Positions 60,431 through 64,000 of a stretch of 64,000 nucleotides of DNA are shown piece by piece. Numbering within the stretch: position 1 is the first letter of the stretch; each line of letters starts with the position of its first letter. Made by a program: the position numbers and the translations under genes. The stretch is taken from the NCBI RefSeq assembly GCF_042649685.1, contig NZ_JBHRZT010000070.1:1-64000 (forward strand), written 5' to 3'. Source of the DNA: Bacillus_BA songklensis. GTDB lineage: Bacteria > Bacillota > Bacilli > Bacillales > Bacillaceae_H. A model generated the notes under the pieces. The model searched no databases. It was not told the origin of the DNA and saw nothing but the letters and a program-made list of their open reading frames with translations.

Positions 60431-60565
60431 ACTCCAACTTAATTTTTCAACCTCTGTTACCGAGCCTTCTTCTATTTGTGCTTTTCTGTTCTCTCACCTT
60501 GGGCAGGCTTACAAAGGTCAATCATTTAACATGAGAACGTTTTTGCTCATGTTAAATGATTTATG
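60431..60565. repeat. Repeat family E, copy 2 (downstream of the YitT-type gene)
   Basis: Left 85 bp about 80 percent like copy 1; the hairpin differs: ATCATTTAACATGAG / CTCATGTTAAATGAT (60519-60558), perfect 15 bp. The shared arm and different hairpins suggest that hairpins are exchanged. Confidence 0.7.
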
Positions 60566-60579
60566 TGGATCCATATATA

Positions 60580-61395
60580 TTAGTGGGCATCTCTACGAAA
60601 TAATCCCATGACTTCTACTGTTTCTGTAATGTTAACGAATGCACTCGGATCCACTTCTTGAATAAGCGGCTTCACGTTTGCCAACTCGTAGCGAGAAATA
60701 ACGGTCATTAAAATCTTGCGTTTTTGGCTGGAGTAAGCCCCTTCCCCATCCATTAAGGTGACCCCGCGGACAAGATTGCCAAGAAGCTTTTGCTTCATTT
60801 CTTCCCCTTTGTTCGTAATAATCATGAGGGTCAACTTAATATGACGTGTATAAATGGCATCTACCACTTTACCTGTTACAAAAATGGACAACATCGTATA
60901 CAATGCTGCATCCCAATTCACAAAAAAACCAGAAACAAATACAACAATGCCGTTCATAGCAGATAACAAGCCGCCAAGCGGAAAGTCTCTTTTATGAGTA
61001 AGGAGCATTCCAATAATATCGAATCCGCCGGTTGAAGCAGATTGACGAAACACCATTCCTACTCCTATTCCTGTCAGTACACCGCCGAATACGGAAGACA
61101 AGATCGGATCTGTACTTATAGGCCTTAACGGAATGATGTACAGGGCTATCGATAAAACAACAACAGAAAGAAGGGTGTATAAAACAAAACGTCTTCCCAA
61201 TTTCATAAAACCGATAATTAAAAGCGGCAAGTTTAACAAAAAATTCATCGTCCCTGTGCTTAAAGGAGTCAAAATGCCGATAATCATCGCAATACCGCTG
61301 ATGCCGCTGCTCAGTACTTTATGGGGAATCAAAAAACAGTTGTACGCGAATCCAATTAACACTGAACCTGCAATAATGACAAGCAATCTATACAT
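60580..61395 (-). CDS. YitT family membrane protein (DUF161/DUF2179)
   Basis: 271 residues. Five to six membrane segments (1-180) with GLFYNxFLIPHKVLSSGISGI-like start and QSASTGGFDIIGMLL; the C-terminal DUF2179 domain (about 205-265) has GVTLMDGEGAYS, MTVISRYELANVKPLI and VNITETVEVMG. Family function unclear. Single gene with AGAGGTCGAGG upstream. Confidence 0.85.
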   Translation of the reverse strand: MYRLLVIIAGSVLIGFAYNCFLIPHKVLSSGISGIAMIIGILTPLSTGTMNFLLNLPLLIIGFMKLGRRFVLYTLLSVVVLSIALYIIPLRPISTDPILSSVFGGVLTGIGVGMVFRQSASTGGFDIIGMLLTHKRDFPLGGLLSAMNGIVVFVSGFFVNWDAALYTMLSIFVTGKVVDAIYTRHIKLTLMIITNKGEEMKQKLLGNLVRGVTLMDGEGAYSSQKRKILMTVISRYELANVKPLIQEVDPSAFVNITETVEVMGLFRRDAH

Positions 61396-61630
61396 ATATG
61401 CCCTCGACCTCTTGATGATAAATTTAACATTTCCATCCTTTTCTCTTCAATTATAGCCGCTCTTAATTGAAAACAGCTGAAAAAAGTATATTCAGAAATT
61501 TATCCTATTTCACGATAAAGGAATCTTCCTTCAGACATGCTACATGAGTTGATGTTTATCATAGCATAATAAAGGAATTTTTATTCTTAAGCCATTGTTT
61601 TTGTTAAAGAACATAGTTGATTTTTGACTC
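61396..61630. other. Intergenic region upstream of the ferritin-like pseudogene
   Basis: No credible gene. It may contain decayed N-terminal codons of the pseudogene: 61595-61624 is open in its frame up to a TGA at 61625. Confidence 0.3.
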
Positions 61631-61930
61631 ATTCGGGACGATGAACGCAAACACAACAAGATGTTTCGAAAAATTCATGAGGATTTTACAGGACGAGGTA
61701 TCCAGGAAAACTAAAATGTAGGATTTGAAAAACCGGCCTCTTATATTAAGGGAGCTAAACGAGCGCTTTTTTGGGAAATAGGAGCGGTAGAACGATATCG
61801 AGACATTCTTGCAGGACTTCCAACCCGCTATTATCGCGATATGGTATTTGAAATGTTGACAGACGAATTGAAACATGCAGATAAATACAACTATATTCTA
61901 AATTTAAACCTTGAAAGGCGGTTAAAATAG
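61631..61930 (+). pseudogene. Ferritin-like domain protein, truncated with internal stop
   Basis: One frame reads IRDDERKHNKMFRKIHEDF, GRGIQEN, stop (TAA 61712-61714), NVGFEKPASYIKGAKRAL, FWEIGAVERYRDILAG, LTDELKHADKYNYILNL and ends at TAG 61928. The ERKH and ELKH (ExxH) motifs and E in WEIGAVERY are diiron-site features of rubrerythrin/ferritin-like proteins. The first helix is missing, another TGA precedes, and one internal nonsense codon breaks the rest. The frame is otherwise undamaged, so the loss is recent. Confidence 0.75.
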
Positions 61931-61963
61931 AAAAAGAAGAGATCATTCTCCTTTTTCTATTTT
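61922..61963. terminator. Bidirectional terminator, pseudogene and RraA-like gene
   Basis: AAAATAGAAAAAG / CTTTTTCTATTTT-type stem with GAGA/TCTC inside; the left arm overlaps the pseudogene stop. Confidence 0.75.
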
Positions 61964-61971
61964 AACATTTT

Positions 61972-62451
61972 TTATAAAAGTGCCCTTGCTGCCAGAAGAA
62001 CCCCGTCTTCGTCTGCATAAACATAATGGCCCGGCTTCCATTCAACATCCCCAAACCGTACCGTTACATCTTTTTCTCCTTTTCCCTCTTTTTTACTTTT
62101 TAATGGATTGCTGCCGAGTGCAAGAATACCGACTTCGAGATTCGCCAAATCAACAGTATCCCGCACACATCCGTTAATAATGATTCCCGCTAAGCCGCGT
62201 TTTTGAGCAATCTCCCCTAAGCGGTCGCCAAGCAGGGCACAGTTTTTGAAGCCTCCTCCATCTACCACTAACACATTTCCTTTAGGGATCGATTGAAGTG
62301 CTTCCTTTACTAATACATTATCTTCCCACACTTTAACGGTTGAAATTGGTCCAGAAAACCGCCTTTTTCTCCCATAGGATCGAAATTCCACTTTACAAAT
62401 CTCTAATTCCCCTGAAAAATCATCACATAAATCAGCTGTCTTAAAGTTCAT
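61972..62451 (-). CDS. RraA-like protein / 4-hydroxy-4-methyl-2-oxoglutarate aldolase family
   Basis: 159 residues, full length. VVDGGGFKNCALLGDRLGEIA and GIIINGCVRDTVDL supply the G-D-x-x-x-x-R-D type metal/substrate site of class II pyruvate aldolases; E. coli RraA instead lowers RNase E activity. Bacilli lack RNase E, so an aldolase or oxaloacetate decarboxylase role is more likely, by inference. Single gene. Confidence 0.85.
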   Translation of the reverse strand: MNFKTADLCDDFSGELEICKVEFRSYGRKRRFSGPISTVKVWEDNVLVKEALQSIPKGNVLVVDGGGFKNCALLGDRLGEIAQKRGLAGIIINGCVRDTVDLANLEVGILALGSNPLKSKKEGKGEKDVTVRFGDVEWKPGHYVYADEDGVLLAARALL

Positions 62452-62740
62452 TTCTTTTCCTTCCCTTCTTTACATGCCTCTTCTCACCATTCGACAACTG
62501 TATACCAATTCCTTTTATTTACATATAAGCCGCATTAAATTCATTTCTTTCTTAAAACCTCCATTTGAAAAAAAATTGTTTTAATTTAAAATTTAGTCAG
62601 TATATATATTATCTCTCCCAACAGGAGACCCTTTTAAAAATGCCTAAACAACTAATAAAAGATTTAATCTCTATTTAAAGAAATTAAGGGATAAACCTGG
62701 CTTTACCTATCCACAGACTGGATTAATAAAGTTAAATAGA
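62452..62740. other. Intergenic region between the RraA-like gene and yflT
   Basis: AT-rich, no gene. One near-match to a DnaA box (CTATCCACA, 62708-62716). Nothing else recognised. Confidence 0.4.
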
Positions 62741-62766
62741 AAAAGCTGCCGAAAATGGCAGCTTTT
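62741..62766 (-). terminator. Terminator of yflT
   Basis: AAAAGCTGCC / GGCAGCTTTT stem with a T run on the minus strand. Confidence 0.85.
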
Positions 62767-62791
62767 CTACTCTATCATTCTTTTATCAGCA

Positions 62792-63442
62792 TTAAAGCGG
62801 GTTGTTTTTTGAAGGATAAGTCGTAGGACGTCCATCAGTTCCTAAGACTCTATCACCGTCTGTTAATGTACCTTTTCTTGTTAAACTGTTGTTGTCCGTT
62901 AGTGTACGTTCTCTTGTTAAAGGATCATTTTCTCTTAACGCATTACGTCTTGTTAATGAAACGTCATCCGTTAATGTTTCTCTGTCAATATCCGCAGCAC
63001 CTGCATCCCTGTCAACAAGTACTAAGATTTTTCCTTCCTTGACATAGGAATCATAGCGTTCAGCCTCATCTTCCGGAATTCCCATACCGATTAATGCACC
63101 AGCTAAACCACCAGTCCCTGCTCCTACTGCCGCACCTGCAAGTGTGGCTGCAATTGGGCCTGCCGCTACGATTGGTCCAATTCCAGGGATTGCAAGGGCA
63201 CCGACTCCTGCCAATAGCCCTGCAATACCACCGATTGCTCCACCTGTGGCTGCACCTGTGACTGCACCTTCTCCTGCTTTTGTACCTGTTTCATCCGTAA
63301 TAGCATCTACTTCGTCGCGGCTTTTTCCAATAACCGAGATATCTTCTGCCCTATACCCTTTATTCTTTAAATCTTCTACTGCACGAATTGCCGCTTCCTC
63401 TGTATCATATACTCCTACAATATGTTTTTCATTTGTACTCAT
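62792..63442 (-). CDS. yflT: General stress protein YflT-like (Gly/Ala-rich, repeat tail)
   Basis: 216 residues. The N-terminal domain GVYDTEEAAIRAVEDLKNKGY with DISVIGK is the YflT/GsiB17M heat-stress domain (about 8-45). Then comes a long Gly/Ala-rich segment (55-120, glycine-zipper-like, probably membrane-active) and IGMGIPEDEAERYDSYVKEGKILVLV. The tail (about 155-200) repeats LTDxxSLTRxxxLRxxDPLTR-type units. Exact sigma-B promoter upstream. Confidence 0.82.
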   Translation of the reverse strand: MSTNEKHIVGVYDTEEAAIRAVEDLKNKGYRAEDISVIGKSRDEVDAITDETGTKAGEGAVTGAATGGAIGGIAGLLAGVGALAIPGIGPIVAAGPIAATLAGAAVGAGTGGLAGALIGMGIPEDEAERYDSYVKEGKILVLVDRDAGAADIDRETLTDDVSLTRRNALRENDPLTRERTLTDNNSLTRKGTLTDGDRVLGTDGRPTTYPSKNNPL

Positions 63443-63503
63443 GTCGTTTTCCTCCTATCAGAAATTTATTTATTTTTAATTTTGCTTTACTCTTAGTTTG
63501 TAC

Positions 63504-63528
63504 ATACCCCTCAGCAAGAAGGTCAAAC
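63504..63528 (-). promoter_or_regulatory. Sigma-B promoter of yflT
   Basis: Minus strand GTTTGA (63523-63528), 13-nt spacer, GGGTAT (63504-63509), an exact -10. Confidence 0.8.
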
Positions 63529-63719
63529 CCCTAAATACAAATGAAATAGTTTTCAATCCTACCTTCAACCTCAATATGAAATCTGCTAGCTATCTTCAAG
63601 GGGGCTGCTTATACATTTCCCTCCACAACTGGTAAATAGAAACATGTTAGAGGGGAATGGCATCGGGTAAGAGTAATAGGAGTTTTTTGAACAACATGGT
63701 TTTTAATAGGAGGATTTAT

Positions 63720-64000
63720 ATGTTTGGAGTATACGATGTATGGAAATTCCTCTTAGCCTTTTTTCTCATTTTTCCTATTGTCACTTTCATTCATTTATTA
63801 GGTCATATCTTTTTTGTAAAATTATTTGGCGGAAAAAATACGCGAATGATAGTTGGATGCGGTGAGAAACTGTGTATGCTGGGAAAAATTGAGATACGCA
63901 AGTTTTATTTCTGGTCTGGGAGATGCGAATTCTCATATCTGAAGTTTAATAATCGTCTCACTAACTCTCTTATTATTCTTGGAGGATCATTGTTTAATTT
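63720..64000 (+). CDS. M50-like membrane protein with HLLGH in place of HExxH (partial)
   Basis: At least 93 residues; runs off the right edge. MFGVYDVWKFLLAF, then IVTFIHLLGHIFFVKLFGGK, CGEKLCMLGKIEIRKFYFW and ILGGSLFN. The layout (helix, H-x-x-G-H, LFGGK, then ILGG-LFN) follows site-2 protease relatives, whose HELGH binds zinc. Here the catalytic Glu is Leu (residue 26). TAGGAGGATTTAT precedes the ATG. Either an inactive homologue or another membrane protein that resembles it. Confidence 0.6.
   Translation, partial: MFGVYDVWKFLLAFFLIFPIVTFIHLLGHIFFVKLFGGKNTRMIVGCGEKLCMLGKIEIRKFYFWSGRCEFSYLKFNNRLTNSLIILGGSLFN

Noticed and set aside
61604..61946. Leftward ORFs of 63 and 90 codons
   Set aside because: Antisense shadows of the ferritin-like pseudogene.
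62708..62716. Second DnaA-box region
   Set aside because: A single box with one mismatch; no cluster.

Overview
The window is chromosomal DNA of a low-to-moderate GC, endospore-forming Bacillaceae member. The evidence is spore genes (sspE, sspK, pdaA, yfhS), PerR with its own Per box, NsrR with hmp, sigma-B and sigma-G promoter sequences, and a gene order that follows the ygx-yga-yfh-yfj-yfk-yfl part of the Bacillus subtilis chromosome in reverse. No phage, plasmid, transposase or CRISPR genes were seen. Novelty therefore sits in intergenic RNA, repeats and DNA sites rather than in a gene island.

Layout. 1-450: tandem promoters and leader of a leftward rRNA operon that runs off the left edge. 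0.46-6 kb: ygxA, ygzB, perR, bcp and a three-gene ABC-2 exporter operon. 6.2-13.5 kb: hemL (gsaB), an unpaired glutamate synthase large subunit and ygaE. 13.6-20.7 kb: a single-SLH surface protein and a five-gene oligopeptide ABC operon split by repeats. 21.2-37.9 kb: ygaD, ygaC, ygaB, sspE, fabL, yfhS, mutY, yfhP, yfhJ, sspK, a YpzG-like gene, yfhH, an SDR, recX, yfhF, an amidohydrolase, a GNAT acetyltransferase behind a structured leader, yfhE, yfhD, a DnaA-box cluster, rlmD and alkA. 37.9-52.1 kb: pdaA, class I fumarase, yfjT, yfkA, yfkD, chaA, an OsmC protein, yfkF, a metal P-type ATPase, yfkH-yfkI-yfkJ and yfkK. 52.3-64 kb: guanine-type purine riboswitch and adenine deaminase, a YfhP paralogue, a CAP-domain protein, yfkM, hmp/nsrR, yflB, a YitT protein, a ferritin-like pseudogene, an RraA-like protein, yflT and the start of an M50-like membrane protein whose HExxH reads HLLGH.

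The most distinctive signals are non-coding. (1) A leader upstream of the GNAT gene (33662-33832) has D-arm-, anticodon-arm- and T-arm-like hairpins followed by mutually exclusive helices that free or hide the Shine-Dalgarno. (2) Six exact DnaA boxes lie within 171 bp of a gene-poor stretch (35208-35378). (3) A site one base from the parS consensus lies inside the fumarase terminator. (4) At least five dispersed repeat families are present. Family B matches the Bacillaceae-1 RNA motif. Family C sits 30-55 bp upstream of four rightward genes in the same orientation. Family D sits at 3' ends. Family A is a MITE-like element with TAAGAAAG-type ends. Family E lies just past the 3' ends of three leftward genes. 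C, B and A are nested in one another between hmp and nsrR.

Themes of the genes: peroxide and nitrosative stress (perR, bcp, hmp, nsrR, yfkM, OsmC), sporulation, DNA repair (mutY, alkA, recX), metal and ion traffic (chaA, P-type ATPase), and peptide and purine scavenging. Start codons were moved from the longest open frame wherever a Shine-Dalgarno or a known family start argued for it; these choices are stated per gene.
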